DNA of 64,000 nt, from assembly GCF_030813715.1 (NCBI RefSeq), contig NZ_JAUSUZ010000001.1, positions 372,001 through 436,000 on the forward strand. The letters are read 5' to 3'. The stretch is from Catenuloplanes indicus. Lineage in GTDB: Bacteria > Actinomycetota > Actinomycetes > Mycobacteriales > Micromonosporaceae. This document shows, piece by piece, positions 26,307 through 35,360 of the stretch (positions are counted from its first letter, which is position 1; every line of letters starts with the position of its first letter). The notes beneath the pieces are model-generated. The model ran no database searches, had not been told where the DNA came from, and saw only the letters and a program-made list of their open reading frames with translations. The position numbers were made by a program, and so were the translations under genes.

Positions 26307-26336
26307 ACGCTAGACGCGCTCACAGGAAACTGACAA
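26307..26336 (-). promoter_or_regulatory. Likely promoter of the RHS gene
   Basis: On the minus strand TTGTCA (26331-26336) and TAGCGT (26307-26312) stand 18 bp apart, 38 bases before the RHS start codon. The spacing and boxes are plausible for an actinomycete promoter. The rest of the 247-bp gap up to the serine hydrolase shows nothing further that I can name. Confidence 0.45.
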
Positions 26337-26515
26337 GAAGCTGCCAGGCGACGCCCATGTTCGGGGCGTGACGGCACGCCCGGCGGATGCGGCGTGGCGC
26401 CGTCGGCGTGGCGGGGCCGGGACCGGCCAAGATCGGCCACCGGACCCGTAGCGGCAACGTCACCTGGAGTAGCCGCCGCACCGTTAATTCCGACAAAACC
26501 CTGGACTCGCACACC

Positions 26516-27466
26516 GTGTCAGACCGGATACTCGGTCGCGTGACGGACAATCTGCACGGATTCCTCGTCGTCCAGCATGGACGGACCCTGATCGAACGGT
26601 ACGGCGCGGGCCCGGACTTCGCCTGGGACCGGCCGCTCGGGCACGTCGCGTTCGACGCGGGCACGCTGCACGACGTGCGGTCGGTGACCAAGAGCGTGGT
26701 CGCGCTGCTGTACGGGATCGCGCTCGCCGACGGCCGGGTACCACCGCCGCACGCGCCGCTGCTGGCGTCGTTCCCGGAATACCCGGACCTGGCCGCGGAC
26801 CCGGCGCGGGCCCGGCTCACCGTGGCGCACGCGCTGACCATGTCACTCGGGCTGGAGTGGCGGGAGGAGATCCCCTACTCCGGCCCGGCCAACGGTGAGA
26901 TCGCGATGGACCTGGCCCCGGACCGCAACCGGTACGTCCTGGAGCGGCCGGTGATCTCGCCGCCCGGCCTGCGATGGGTCTATTCGGGCGGCGCGTCCGC
27001 GCTGCTCGGCCATCTGATCACGGCCGGGACCGGGCGGTCGCTGCGCGACTACGCCGCCGAGCGGCTGTTCGGGCCGCTCGGTATCGACGCGTTCGAGTGG
27101 ATGGCGGCCGAGGACGGCGTGTTCTCGGCCGCGTCCGGGCTACGCCTCACGCCACGCGGCCTGGCCCGGATCGGCGAGCTGGTGCTGACCGGCGGCGGCG
27201 ACGTGGTGCCGGCCGCGTGGGTGACCGAGATGCTGACCCCGTGGCTCACCGTGGACTGGGGCGACGGGTACGGCTACCAGTGGTATCTCGGCACGGCCGG
27301 CGGGCATCCCGCACCGTCCGCGATCGGCAACGGCGGCCAGCGCCTGATCGTGCTGCCCTCGCTGGCCGCGGTCGTCGTGATCACCGCCGGCGACTACGAC
27401 GACCCGGAGCAGTGGCGGCTCCCGGCCCACCTCCTCGACGACGTCGCGCTGCCCACGCTCAGCTGA
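26516..27466 (+). CDS. Serine hydrolase, class C beta-lactamase-like
   Basis: The catalytic SxxK is VRSVTKSVVALLYG, and the later VYSGGASALLGHLI holds the YxG/N-type element; the third motif is near IGNGGQRLIV. This is the fold of class C beta-lactamases, DD-peptidases and esterases. No signal peptide is visible, so the enzyme is probably cytoplasmic, which argues against a true beta-lactamase. The start is uncertain. The GTG at 26516 gives 316 residues. An upstream GTG-free extension to 26387 is open but looks non-coding, and a GTG at 26540 is also possible. Confidence 0.8.
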   Translation: MSDRILGRVTDNLHGFLVVQHGRTLIERYGAGPDFAWDRPLGHVAFDAGTLHDVRSVTKSVVALLYGIALADGRVPPPHAPLLASFPEYPDLAADPARARLTVAHALTMSLGLEWREEIPYSGPANGEIAMDLAPDRNRYVLERPVISPPGLRWVYSGGASALLGHLITAGTGRSLRDYAAERLFGPLGIDAFEWMAAEDGVFSAASGLRLTPRGLARIGELVLTGGGDVVPAAWVTEMLTPWLTVDWGDGYGYQWYLGTAGGHPAPSAIGNGGQRLIVLPSLAAVVVITAGDYDDPEQWRLPAHLLDDVALPTLS

Positions 27467-27604
27467 GGCGGCGGCCGGTCAGCCGTGCTGCCGCCGGTGG
27501 CGATGTCAGGAAATATCGAGCGGGGGTGCCGATGCCGGGCGGGCGAGATCGCTGCCGTCCGGGCGACACGGCGATGTCTGAGATCCGGCGGGACCGGCCG
27601 GACC

Positions 27605-27690
27605 CGGCAACCGGCGAGACCGGCCGGAACCCGGCAACCGGCGGGACCGGCCCACCCCGCCCGAAACCGACAACCGGCGATACCGGCCCA
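27605..27690. repeat. Short imperfect direct repeats
   Basis: The unit CAACCGGCGANACCGGCC (with one G variant) appears three times, at about 27608-27625, 27635-27652 and 27670-27687, so the copies are spaced 27 and 35 bp apart. They lie in the 285-bp gap between the serine hydrolase stop and the MFS stop. If read forward the stretch would encode PATGxTG repeats, but no convincing gene surrounds them. I see no terminator or other element in the gap. Confidence 0.5.
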
Positions 27691-27751
27691 CCGCACCGGG
27701 AACCGAGCCCGGGGAGCGTGGCCGGCACCGCCGGGGGCGGTGCCGAGCGGG

Positions 27752-29188
27752 TCAGCCGACCGGGGCCGGGAGCGGTGTGGCGTTCTCGTCCGCGACGGAC
27801 ACCTGCGCCGCCGACGGCCGTGGGTGGCGGCCGGGGAGGAAGAGCGCGATCAGCGTGCCGGCCGCGACCACCAGGCCGCCGACCATGATCGCCGGGACCA
27901 GGCCGTCGACGAAGGCGGTGGCGCTGATGTAGTCGCCGCGGGAGGAGAAGACCGAGGCGAGGACCGCGACGCCGACCGCCACGCCCAGCTCGCGGATCGT
28001 GTTGTTGGCGCCGGACGCCACGCCGTGCTGGGACTCGTCGACGCTGGCCAGGACCAGCGTGGACATCGGGGCGAAGGTCAGGCCCATGCCGACGCCGGCC
28101 ATCGCGAACGCGCCGACGAGCGCGCCGTAGCCGACGATGGCGGTGGAGGCGGCGGCGATCCACAGGATGGCGGCGGCGAGCAGGGCCTGGCCGAGGACGA
28201 TCAGCGTGCGGGCGCCGACCCGGCCGACCAGCAGGCCGGCGATCGGGGCGACGACCATCGGGGCCATCGTCCAGGGCAGCGTGCGGACGCCGGCGGCGAA
28301 CGGGTCCAGGCCCTGGACCACCTGGAAGAACTGGGCGAGCAGGAAGACCGAGCCGAACACACCGGCGGAGAACGCGAACGCGACCGCGCTGACCACGCCG
28401 AAACCGCGGTTGCGGAACAGGCTCAGCGGCAGCATCGGGACCGGGTTGACGCGCTGCCAGACCAGGAAGCCGGCCATCAACGCCGCGCCGCCGCCGAGCA
28501 ACGCGAGCACCCGGGCCGAGGTCCAGCCGTGGTCCGGTCCGTCGACGACGCCCCAGACCAGCGCGAGCACGCCGGCGGCGGAGAGGACCAGGCCGAGCGG
28601 GTCGAGGCGACGGGCGCCGCCGCGTGACTCGCCGAGCACGACGGCCGCGAGGACCAGCGCGAGCACGCCGACCGGCACGTTCAGCCAGAAGATCCAGTTC
28701 CAGTCGAGGCCCTCGACGACCGCGCCGCCGACCACCGGGCCGACCGCGACGCCGAGGCCGCTGATGCCGCCCCAGATGCCGACCGCGGCGTTGCGCATCC
28801 TCGACGGTACGGCCGCGGCCAGCAGCGTCAGCGACAGCGGCATGACCGCGGCACCGGCGGCGCCCTGGACCGCGCGGGCGGTGGTGAGCATCCACGGCTC
28901 GGTGGCCGTGGCGCAGGCCGCGGACGCGAGCGTGAACAGCGCGATGCCGGCCAGGAAGAGGCGCTTGCGGCCGATCCGGTCGCCGAGCGCGGCCGCGGTG
29001 AGCAGCAGCGCGGCGAACGGCAGCGTGTACGCGTTGACGAACCACTGCAGGTCGGTCAGGGACGCGCCGAGCTGGTCCCGGATGACCGGCAGCGCGGTCG
29101 TCACCACCAGGTTGTCCAGCGTGACCATGAACATCGGTATGCCGACCGCGGCGAGGACCGCCGCGAGTGGCCGTGTCGGAGCGCTCAT
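27752..29188 (-). CDS. MFS drug efflux transporter, DHA2 (EmrB/QacA) type
   Basis: A 478-residue, 14-helix permease. Helix 1 carries FMVTLDNLVVTTALPVI, the DHA2 signature. ALGDRIGRKRLFLAGIALF is the loop 2-3 motif A, and WNWIFWLNVPVGVLALVLA is the conserved DHA2 segment near helix 6. The start is the ATG at 29188. The gene is divergent from a TetR regulator, with two similar dyads in the promoter, the standard layout of an inducible multidrug pump. The actual substrate is unknown. Confidence 0.92.
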   Translation of the reverse strand: MSAPTRPLAAVLAAVGIPMFMVTLDNLVVTTALPVIRDQLGASLTDLQWFVNAYTLPFAALLLTAAALGDRIGRKRLFLAGIALFTLASAACATATEPWMLTTARAVQGAAGAAVMPLSLTLLAAAVPSRMRNAAVGIWGGISGLGVAVGPVVGGAVVEGLDWNWIFWLNVPVGVLALVLAAVVLGESRGGARRLDPLGLVLSAAGVLALVWGVVDGPDHGWTSARVLALLGGGAALMAGFLVWQRVNPVPMLPLSLFRNRGFGVVSAVAFAFSAGVFGSVFLLAQFFQVVQGLDPFAAGVRTLPWTMAPMVVAPIAGLLVGRVGARTLIVLGQALLAAAILWIAAASTAIVGYGALVGAFAMAGVGMGLTFAPMSTLVLASVDESQHGVASGANNTIRELGVAVGVAVLASVFSSRGDYISATAFVDGLVPAIMVGGLVVAAGTLIALFLPGRHPRPSAAQVSVADENATPLPAPVG

Positions 29189-29208
29189 GCTCGTACCCCC
29201 GGGAAGTT

Positions 29209-29259
29209 GTTATTGACTGATAACTAATCTCGCCGTGAATGTAGTTATCAACTGATAAC
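29209..29259. promoter_or_regulatory. Two TetR operators between the MFS and TetR genes
   Basis: GTTATTGACTGATAAC (29209-29224) and GTTATCAACTGATAAC (29244-29259) are two 16-bp sites with centres 35 bp apart. The second is a perfect dyad of GTTATCA/TGATAAC. They occupy the 80-bp divergent promoter region, which is strikingly AT-rich. Confidence 0.8.
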
Positions 29260-29268
29260 CTGTCAACC

Positions 29269-29835
29269 ATGACGGTCCGAACCCGGCTCACCGCCGCCGA
29301 GCGAGGGGAACAGCTGATCGCCGCCGCGGTCACCGCGTTCGCCTCCGGTGGCTACGCGGGCACCACCACCGACCAGGTCGCCCGCCTCGCCGGCGTCACC
29401 CAGCCGTACGTGATCCGGCTCTTCGGGTCGAAACAGCGGCTGTTCATCGCGGTGATGGAGCACGTCTGCGACCGGATCGAGGCCACCTTCCGCGAGGCCG
29501 CGACGCAGGGCACGGACGTGGCGATGCTCGGCGGCGCCTACATCGACCTGCTGGCCGAGCGGGATCTGCTGGCGGTGCTGCTGCACGGCTTCGGCGCGTC
29601 CGCGGACCCGGAGATCGGCGACGTGGTGCGCGCCGGTTTCGGCCGGATCTACGAGACGGTCCGCGGACTGACCGGTGGTTCGACGGAGGAGATGCACGCG
29701 TTCATGGCCGAGGGCATGCTCTGCACCGTGCTCAGCGCGATGCGGCTGGCCGGCCCGGACGCGGTGCCGGCACCGCCGTGGGCGGCCGCCCTGCTGGCCG
29801 GCTTCGGCATGGACGGGACGGGACCGGGTCAGTAG
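29269..29835 (+). CDS. TetR-family regulator of the efflux gene
   Basis: A 188-residue TetR protein. The helix-turn-helix spans AVTAFASGGYAGTTTDQVAR and LAGVTQPYVIRLFGSKQRLF (about residues 20-60), followed by a helical ligand domain. It is divergent from the DHA2 permease, and the two operator dyads lie immediately upstream of its ATG, so it most likely represses itself and the pump until a ligand binds. Its 3' end overlaps the convergent L,D-transpeptidase gene by 7 bp. Confidence 0.9.
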   Translation: MTVRTRLTAAERGEQLIAAAVTAFASGGYAGTTTDQVARLAGVTQPYVIRLFGSKQRLFIAVMEHVCDRIEATFREAATQGTDVAMLGGAYIDLLAERDLLAVLLHGFGASADPEIGDVVRAGFGRIYETVRGLTGGSTEEMHAFMAEGMLCTVLSAMRLAGPDAVPAPPWAAALLAGFGMDGTGPGQ

Positions 29836-30731
29836 ACCCAGACCCGGGTGCCGACCGGCATCGCGCCGTTCGTCCACAGCCAGTCCATCGCCGCGATCGA
29901 CAGCCGCGCGCAGCCGTGCGACGCGGGCCGCGGCGGGATGTCGTGCGCGCCGTGCACGGCGATCCCACCGTTGAAGTACTTCGGCCGGTAGAGCGGGCCG
30001 AGCGGCCCGTACCGCCAGGCGTCGATCTGCCGGCCGACCCGGAACCTCCCGGCCGGCGTGTCCGCCAGGTAGCGCCGGCCCTGGTGGCGGTAGAACTCGT
30101 TCGACCCGGTGGAGGTGTTGAAGATCTTCGTGACCGCGCCGTCGTCGGCCAGCAGGAGCAGTTGCCGGTCCAGGTCGATCTCGACGCGGTGGCCGGTCCG
30201 GCTCCGCGCGGCCGGGCGTACCCCGGCGGCCAGCGCGGCGAGGGTCCCGGCGTCGGCGCGGCCGGTGCGTTCCAGGCCGGCCGCCTTCTGCACCGCGTAC
30301 ACCGCTTGCATCGTGAGCTGCCCGAAACTGCCGTCGGCCGGCCCGTTCCAGTAGCCCAGCGCGTCCAGTCGCCGCTGCAAGGCCAGGATGTCCGGCCCGG
30401 CCTCACCGCGCTCCAGCACCCCGTCCGCACCCGCCGCGGGAGTCGCACCCGGCGACAAAGACGGCGATGAGGACGACGACCGGGGCGGCGACCAGAGCGG
30501 CGACCAGGGCGGCACGGAGACGGCCGGTGACGCGGAGGCGGGCGGCGGCAACAGCGCCCCCGGCGCCGGCGAGCCCGGCGTCGGCGAGCCGGTGATGCCC
30601 GGGACGGCGCTCGGCGGGACCGGCGGGCCGCCGGTCCCGCCCGGCTGCGCGACCGGCGTGCCGGGCCCGCCACCGCACCCGCCCGCCATCGCGATCACGA
30701 AGCCGAGCACCGCCGCCCGCCGCACGTTCAT
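29829..30731 (-). CDS. L,D-transpeptidase lipoprotein with peptidoglycan-binding domain
   Basis: The 300-residue product begins MNVRRAAVLGFVIAMAGGCG, a lipoprotein signal with the lipobox cysteine at residue 23 or so. A Pro/Ser/Gly-rich spacer (about 25-120) reaches across the envelope. Next is a PG_binding_1 domain (LQRRLDALGYWNGPADGSFG) and a C-terminal YkuD catalytic domain with the His/Cys motif AVHGAHDIPPRPASHGCARL. The enzyme should form 3-3 cross-links in peptidoglycan or attach proteins to it, outside the membrane. The ATG at 30731 is chosen because the lipoprotein signal begins there. Confidence 0.92.
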   Translation of the reverse strand: MNVRRAAVLGFVIAMAGGCGGGPGTPVAQPGGTGGPPVPPSAVPGITGSPTPGSPAPGALLPPPASASPAVSVPPWSPLWSPPRSSSSSPSLSPGATPAAGADGVLERGEAGPDILALQRRLDALGYWNGPADGSFGQLTMQAVYAVQKAAGLERTGRADAGTLAALAAGVRPAARSRTGHRVEIDLDRQLLLLADDGAVTKIFNTSTGSNEFYRHQGRRYLADTPAGRFRVGRQIDAWRYGPLGPLYRPKYFNGGIAVHGAHDIPPRPASHGCARLSIAAMDWLWTNGAMPVGTRVWVY

Positions 30732-30890
30732 CCCGCCATTTTCCCTGATCACGGCCGCTTTCCCGGGCAAACACGACAAACGCCCCGACAGCCGGCAGCC
30801 AGGGTCTCGGACACCTAGGCTGAACGTGGCCTACCTATCCCCGCCCCGCGCGGCCATGCTGGTCCCACGGCCGCGACGAAGGGGGTGGAG

Positions 30891-31530
30891 ATGGACGACA
30901 ACGCGCTCGGCGAGTTCCTGCGTCACCGGCGGGAACGGCTCCGTCCCGAGGACGTGGGGCTCCCCGGCGGCGGCCGGCGCCGCACCCCCGGCCTGCGCCG
31001 GGAGGAGGTGGCGACACTGGCCGCGCTGTCGCCGGACTACTACTCCCGGCTGGAGCAGGGCAGGGTGCGCACCCCGTCCGCGGCGGCGCTGGCCGGCCTG
31101 GCCCGGGCGATCCGGCTCACCGGTGACGAGCAGGACTACCTGTTCCGGCTCGCCGGTCAGCAGCCGCCGGAGTCGCGTTCCCCGCTGGCCCACGTCGACC
31201 CGGCGATGCTCTACCTGCTCGACGAGCTCGACCGGACACCGGCGCAGGTGGCCGACGAGCTGCTCACCGTGGTCGCGCAGAACCGGGCCGCGCGACACCT
31301 GCTGGGCGTCTGGACCGGGCTGCCCGGCTACCGGTCGAACGTCACCTGGCGCTGGTTCGCCGACCCGGCGTCGCGGGACGCCAACGACCCGGCCGAGCAC
31401 GAGCTGATCGGCCGGGCCTACGCGGCCGACCTGCGCGCCGGGCTGGCCCATCGCCCGGGCGGCAGGTCGCGCCGCTCGCCTCGGCGCCCAAGCTGCTGCG
31501 GCACCCGCTGGTCGGCGAGCTGCACCTGCA
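30891..31530 (+). pseudogene. XRE/MmyB-type regulator, frameshifted and truncated
   Basis: The ATG at 30891 follows GGGGG with good spacing. The first 190 residues are a normal XRE helix-turn-helix (RRRTPGLRREEVATLAALSP, then YYSRLEQGRVRTPSAAALAG) and most of an MmyB-like ligand domain (LLGVWTGLPGYRSNVTWRWF). After GLAHRPGG (about 31465) the frame is lost. The end of the family consensus (KLLRHPLVGELHLQC) resumes in another frame at about 31490-31530, without the segment that should lie between. It then runs straight into an SDR gene fragment. The N-terminal DNA-binding part may still be expressed. Confidence 0.75.
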
Positions 31531-31752
31531 GTGCTGGTGCCGCCGGCCATCCGGACCACGCTGATGAACCAGCAGAACTCGGAGGTGGCGATGCCGCTGG
31601 ACGACTTCCTGGACGAGGTGATGAGCCTGCTGGAGGCGGACCCGAAGGCCGGGCAGATCCTGGTCGAGCGGGTGAGGTGGCAGCGCGACGCGGTCGCGGA
31701 GGGCCGCTACGCCGACGTGCTCGGCGTGCTCAGCGGCCGCTACCGGTCCTGA
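31531..31752 (+). pseudogene. C-terminal fragment of a short-chain dehydrogenase (SDR)
   Basis: The text LVPPAIRTTLMNQQNSEVAM followed by PLDDFLDEVMSLLEADPKAG and ILVERVRWQRDAVAEGRY is the C-terminal end of the SDR subfamily often found beside XRE/MmyB regulators in actinomycetes (recalled pattern). The Rossmann fold, the YxxxK site and about 180 residues are missing. The fragment is joined directly to the broken regulator, so one deletion probably removed the regulator's end and the enzyme's beginning. Confidence 0.75.
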
Positions 31753-31759
31753 GTGGCCG

Positions 31760-31788
31760 GCCGGGGTCCCGGGCTCCGGGACCCCGGC
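31760..31788. terminator. Terminator hairpin after nrdB
   Basis: A perfect 13-bp stem, GCCGGGGTCCCGG (31760-31772) with CCGGGACCCCGGC (31776-31788), closes a 3-nt loop. It lies between the end of the SDR fragment (31752) and the nrdB stop (31796) and can act in both directions. Confidence 0.85.
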
Positions 31789-31795
31789 GGCGTCG

Positions 31796-32791
31796 TCAGA
31801 AGTCGTCGTCGAACGTGACCGAGCCGGTCACGCCGACCTGGTAGGCGGAGACGCGGCGCTCGAAGAAGTTGGACAGCTCCTGCACGTCCTGCAGCTCCAT
31901 GAACGCGAACGGGTTCACCGAACCGTACATCGGCGCGATGCCGAGCACGGCCAGCCGGCGGTCCGCCACGTGCTGGAGGTACTCGCGCATGTCCGCCAGG
32001 GACATGCCGGAGACGCCCTGGTCGAGCAGGTCGGCCGCGAACTGCACCTCGCACTCGACGGCCTCGGCCAGCATGTCGCGGACCTGCCGTTCCATCTCCG
32101 CGTCGAACAGCTCCGGCTCCTCCGCGCGCACGGTGTCGACCACGTCGAACGCGAACGCCATGTGCATCGACTCGTCGCGGAACACCCAGTTCGTGCCGGA
32201 CGCGAGGCCGTGCAGCAGGCCCCGGGAGCGCAGGAAGTAGACGTACGCGAACGCGCCGTAGAAGAACAGGCCCTCGATGCAGGCGGCGAAGCAGATCAGG
32301 TTGAGCAGGAACTTCCGCCGGTCGTCGCGGGACTCCAGCGTCCGCATCTCGAAGATTGAGTCGATCCACCGGAAACAGAACTCGGCCTTGCGCGCGATCG
32401 ACGGAATGTTCTCCACGGCCGCGAACGCCGCGAACCGCTCCTTCTCGTCCGGCACGTACGTGTCCAGCAGGTTCAGGTAGAACTGGACGTGCACGGCCTC
32501 CTCGAACAGCTGCCGGGACAGGTAGAGGCGGCCCTCCGGCGAGTTGACGTGCTGGTACAGGTTGAGCACCAGGTTGTTGGCCACGATCGTGTCGCCGGTG
32601 GCGAAGAACGCGACCAGCCGGGAGACCAGGTGCTGCTCCGCGGGTGAGAGCTTGGCCAGGTCGGCGAGGTCGGCGTGCAGGTCGACCTCCTCCACGGTCC
32701 AGGTGTTCTTGATGGCGTCCTTGAACCGGTCGAAGAAGTGCGGGTACTTCATCGGCCGCAGCGTCAGGTCCATTCCGGGGTCGAGCAACAT
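31796..32791 (-). CDS. nrdB: Class Ia ribonucleotide reductase, beta subunit
   Basis: A 331-residue R2 protein. EEAVHVQFY supplies metal-binding Glu and His and the radical Tyr in the ExxHxxxY spacing of E. coli NrdB. DESMHMAF holds the second Glu/His pair. The C-terminus (VTFDDDF) is the acidic peptide that docks to the alpha subunit. The ATG at 32791 (MLLDPGMDLTLRPM) follows GAAGGA at longer than usual spacing. It is the second gene of the nrdAB operon, 38 bp after nrdA. It generates the tyrosyl radical for reduction of ribonucleotides. Confidence 0.95.
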   Translation of the reverse strand: MLLDPGMDLTLRPMKYPHFFDRFKDAIKNTWTVEEVDLHADLADLAKLSPAEQHLVSRLVAFFATGDTIVANNLVLNLYQHVNSPEGRLYLSRQLFEEAVHVQFYLNLLDTYVPDEKERFAAFAAVENIPSIARKAEFCFRWIDSIFEMRTLESRDDRRKFLLNLICFAACIEGLFFYGAFAYVYFLRSRGLLHGLASGTNWVFRDESMHMAFAFDVVDTVRAEEPELFDAEMERQVRDMLAEAVECEVQFAADLLDQGVSGMSLADMREYLQHVADRRLAVLGIAPMYGSVNPFAFMELQDVQELSNFFERRVSAYQVGVTGSVTFDDDF

Positions 32792-32829
32792 GAAGATCGA
32801 ATTCCTTCGGGGGTACGTGGTGAGCGGTG

Positions 32830-35202
32830 CTACTGGCAGGCTTCGCAGGACTCGGGGTTCTCCAGTGAGCAGGCGAGCGCCTCCGCCGCGGAGACGGTGA
32901 CCGCGGCCGGTGCCCGCACCGCCACGGTCGCCTGCTGGATCCGGGTGGCCGGCCGCGAGCGCAGGTAGTAGCTGGTCTTCAGCCCGGACTTCCAGGCGTA
33001 CAGGTACATCGAGGACAGCTTGCCGATCGTCGGCGCGCTCAGGAACAGGTTCAGCGACTGCGACTGGTCGATGTACGGCGCGCGGGCCGCGGCCAGGTCG
33101 ATCAGCGCGCGCTGCGGCAGCTCCCATGCGGTGCGGAACAGCTCCCGCACGTCCGCGGGCAGCTCCGCGATGCCCTGCACCGAGCCCTCGGCACGCTTGA
33201 TCCGCTCCCGGATCGGCGCGGTCCACAGTCCACGGGCCTTCAGTTCCCGTACCAGATAGGTGTTGATCTGAAGGAACTCGCCGGACATCGTCTCGCGTTT
33301 GAACAGGTTGGACACCTGCGGCTCGATGCACTCGTAGGCACCGGCGATCGACGCGATCGTGGCGGTCGGCGCGATCGCCACCAGCAGCGAGTTGCGCAGC
33401 CCGGTCGCGGCGATCCGCGCCCGCAGCGCCGCCCACCGCGCGGTCTGCGTGGGCGTGGCCCCCCACAGGTCCGGGTGCAGGTCACCCTTCGCGGCCCGGG
33501 TCTGCGCGAACGCCGGGTGCGCGCCGAACTCCTCGGCCAGCGCCGCGGACGACTCCAGCGCGGTCAGGAAGATCTCCTCCTGGACGCGGGTGGACAGTTC
33601 CTTCGCCCCGGCCGAGTCGAACGGTAGCCGCAGCGTGAAGAACGCGTCCTGCAGGCCCATCAGCCCGAGCCCGACCGGCCGCCAGCGCGGGTTCGACGCG
33701 GCCGCCTGCACCGACGGGTAGTAGTTGATGTCGATCACCCGGTCCAGGAAGACCACCGCGGTCCGTACCGTGGCACGCAGTTTCTCCCAGTCGACGCCGT
33801 CCGCGGTCACGTGCGCGCCCAGGTTGACCGAACCCAGGTTGCAGACCGCGGTCTCGTCGTCCGAGTTCACCTCGAGGATCTCGGTGCACAGATTGGACAG
33901 GTGGATGGTGTTGCCGGGCACGCCGGTCTGGTTCGACAGCCGGTTCGACGGGTCCTTGAACGTCATCCACCCGTTGCCGGTCTGCGCGAGCGTGCGCATC
34001 ATCCGGCCGTACAGGTCGCGTGCCTTGACCGTCTTCACCGCCTTCTTCTCCGCCGCGCGGTAGGCGTCGTCGAACGCCGCGCCGTACAGGTCGGGCAGCT
34101 CCGGCGCGTCGGACGGGTCGATCAGCGACCAGTCCGCGTCCGCCTCGACCCGGCGCATGAACTCGTCCGGGATCCAGTTGGCCAGGTTCAGGTTGTGGGT
34201 GCGCCGGGACTCCTCGCCGGTGTTGTCCCGCAGCTCCAGGAACTCCTCCACGTCCGGGTGCCACGGCTCCAGGTAGACGCACGCCGCGCCCTTGCGCCGG
34301 CCGCCCTGGTTGACCGCGGCCACACCGGCGTCCAGCGTCTTCAGGAACGGCACGATGCCGTTGGACCGCCCGTTCGTCCCCCGGATGAGCGCTCTCCGGC
34401 CCCGCACCCGGGACCAGGAGATGCCGATCCCGCCGGAGAACTTCGACAGCCTCGCGACCTGGTGGTAGCGCTCGTAGATCGAGTCCAGCTCGTCCCGCGG
34501 CGAGTCGACCAGGAAGCAGGACGACATCTGGGTGTGCCGGGTGCCGGAGTTGAACAGCGTCGGCGAGCTGGGCAGATAGGCCAGGCTGGACATCAGGCGG
34601 TAGAAGCCGATCGCCTCGTCCACGGTCCGGGACAGGCCGCAGGCGACGCGCAGCAGCCAGTACTGCGGTGTCTCGACGACCCGGCGGGTGTGCGGGTGGC
34701 GCAGCAGGTAACGGTCCGCGACCGTGCGCAGCCCGAAATACTCGAAACGCAGGTCGTTGCGCGTGTCGATCGCCGCGTCGAGCGCGTGCCGGTGCGTCTC
34801 GGCGAACGCTGCGGTCTCGTCGCCGATCAGCCCCTCCCGGTGCGCCAGCGCGATCGACTCGGCGAACGTGCCGACGCCCTGCTCGGCGACCTCCTCCTCG
34901 ACCGCCTTGATCAGCAGCCGGGCCGCGAGCCGGGAGTACTGCGGCTCCTCGCCGATCAGCTCCGCCGCGGTCTGGATGGAGAGCTTGTCCAGTTCCTCGG
35001 TGGTCGCGCCGTCGTACAGGCCGCTGATCGTCCGGGTCGCCACCCGCAGCGGGTCGACCTCCGTCAGGTCCCCGGCCCGGCGCTCGACCGCACGCACGAT
35101 CCGGTTGACGTCCACGGGCTCCAGTGCGCCGTCCCGCTTGCGCACCCGCATCGTGCTTCGTGGCGTCTGCTGCGCCGGTACCGCGGTCTCGGTGACCGTC
35201 AT
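32830..35202 (-). CDS. nrdA: Class Ia ribonucleotide reductase, alpha subunit
   Basis: A 790-residue catalytic subunit. An ATP-cone domain starts near residue 18 (MRVRKRDGALEPVDVNRIVR). Active-site regions are visible as TQMSSCFLVDSPRDEL (first redox Cys), NLCTEILEVNSDDETAVCNL (second redox Cys and radical relay) and ECIEPQVSNLFKRETMSG. The C-terminus ends CSLENPESCEACQ, the flexible redox tail that thioredoxin or glutaredoxin re-reduces. The start ATG at 35202 follows GAGGAG and GAGG. Upstream is a cobalamin riboswitch, so expression should fall when adenosylcobalamin is plentiful. This fits Streptomyces, where a B12 riboswitch controls nrdABS while a B12-dependent class II enzyme takes over. 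Confidence 0.96.
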   Translation of the reverse strand: MTVTETAVPAQQTPRSTMRVRKRDGALEPVDVNRIVRAVERRAGDLTEVDPLRVATRTISGLYDGATTEELDKLSIQTAAELIGEEPQYSRLAARLLIKAVEEEVAEQGVGTFAESIALAHREGLIGDETAAFAETHRHALDAAIDTRNDLRFEYFGLRTVADRYLLRHPHTRRVVETPQYWLLRVACGLSRTVDEAIGFYRLMSSLAYLPSSPTLFNSGTRHTQMSSCFLVDSPRDELDSIYERYHQVARLSKFSGGIGISWSRVRGRRALIRGTNGRSNGIVPFLKTLDAGVAAVNQGGRRKGAACVYLEPWHPDVEEFLELRDNTGEESRRTHNLNLANWIPDEFMRRVEADADWSLIDPSDAPELPDLYGAAFDDAYRAAEKKAVKTVKARDLYGRMMRTLAQTGNGWMTFKDPSNRLSNQTGVPGNTIHLSNLCTEILEVNSDDETAVCNLGSVNLGAHVTADGVDWEKLRATVRTAVVFLDRVIDINYYPSVQAAASNPRWRPVGLGLMGLQDAFFTLRLPFDSAGAKELSTRVQEEIFLTALESSAALAEEFGAHPAFAQTRAAKGDLHPDLWGATPTQTARWAALRARIAATGLRNSLLVAIAPTATIASIAGAYECIEPQVSNLFKRETMSGEFLQINTYLVRELKARGLWTAPIRERIKRAEGSVQGIAELPADVRELFRTAWELPQRALIDLAAARAPYIDQSQSLNLFLSAPTIGKLSSMYLYAWKSGLKTSYYLRSRPATRIQQATVAVRAPAAVTVSAAEALACSLENPESCEACQ

Positions 35203-35360
35203 CCTCGTTCGCTCCTCGCGAGTCCGAATCCCTCGATGAGGTCCTCGGACCGCGCGGGCGCAGGCCACCACCGGGCACGCGTGGATCGCGGCCGCGGTGG
35301 CTGGTCGGCGTCGGCCGTCCCGCGCGGCCTCGGACCACCGCGCGTCCGTTTCGGCGCGGT

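Noticed and set aside
26516-27466. Calling the SxxK hydrolase a beta-lactamase.
   Set aside because: No signal peptide is present and the fold is shared with esterases and peptidases; no regulator typical of ampC is adjacent.
27574-27888. A forward open frame with PATGxTG repeats after the serine hydrolase.
   Set aside because: No ribosome binding site, no domain, and the frame runs deep antisense into the MFS gene; only the DNA repeats are real.
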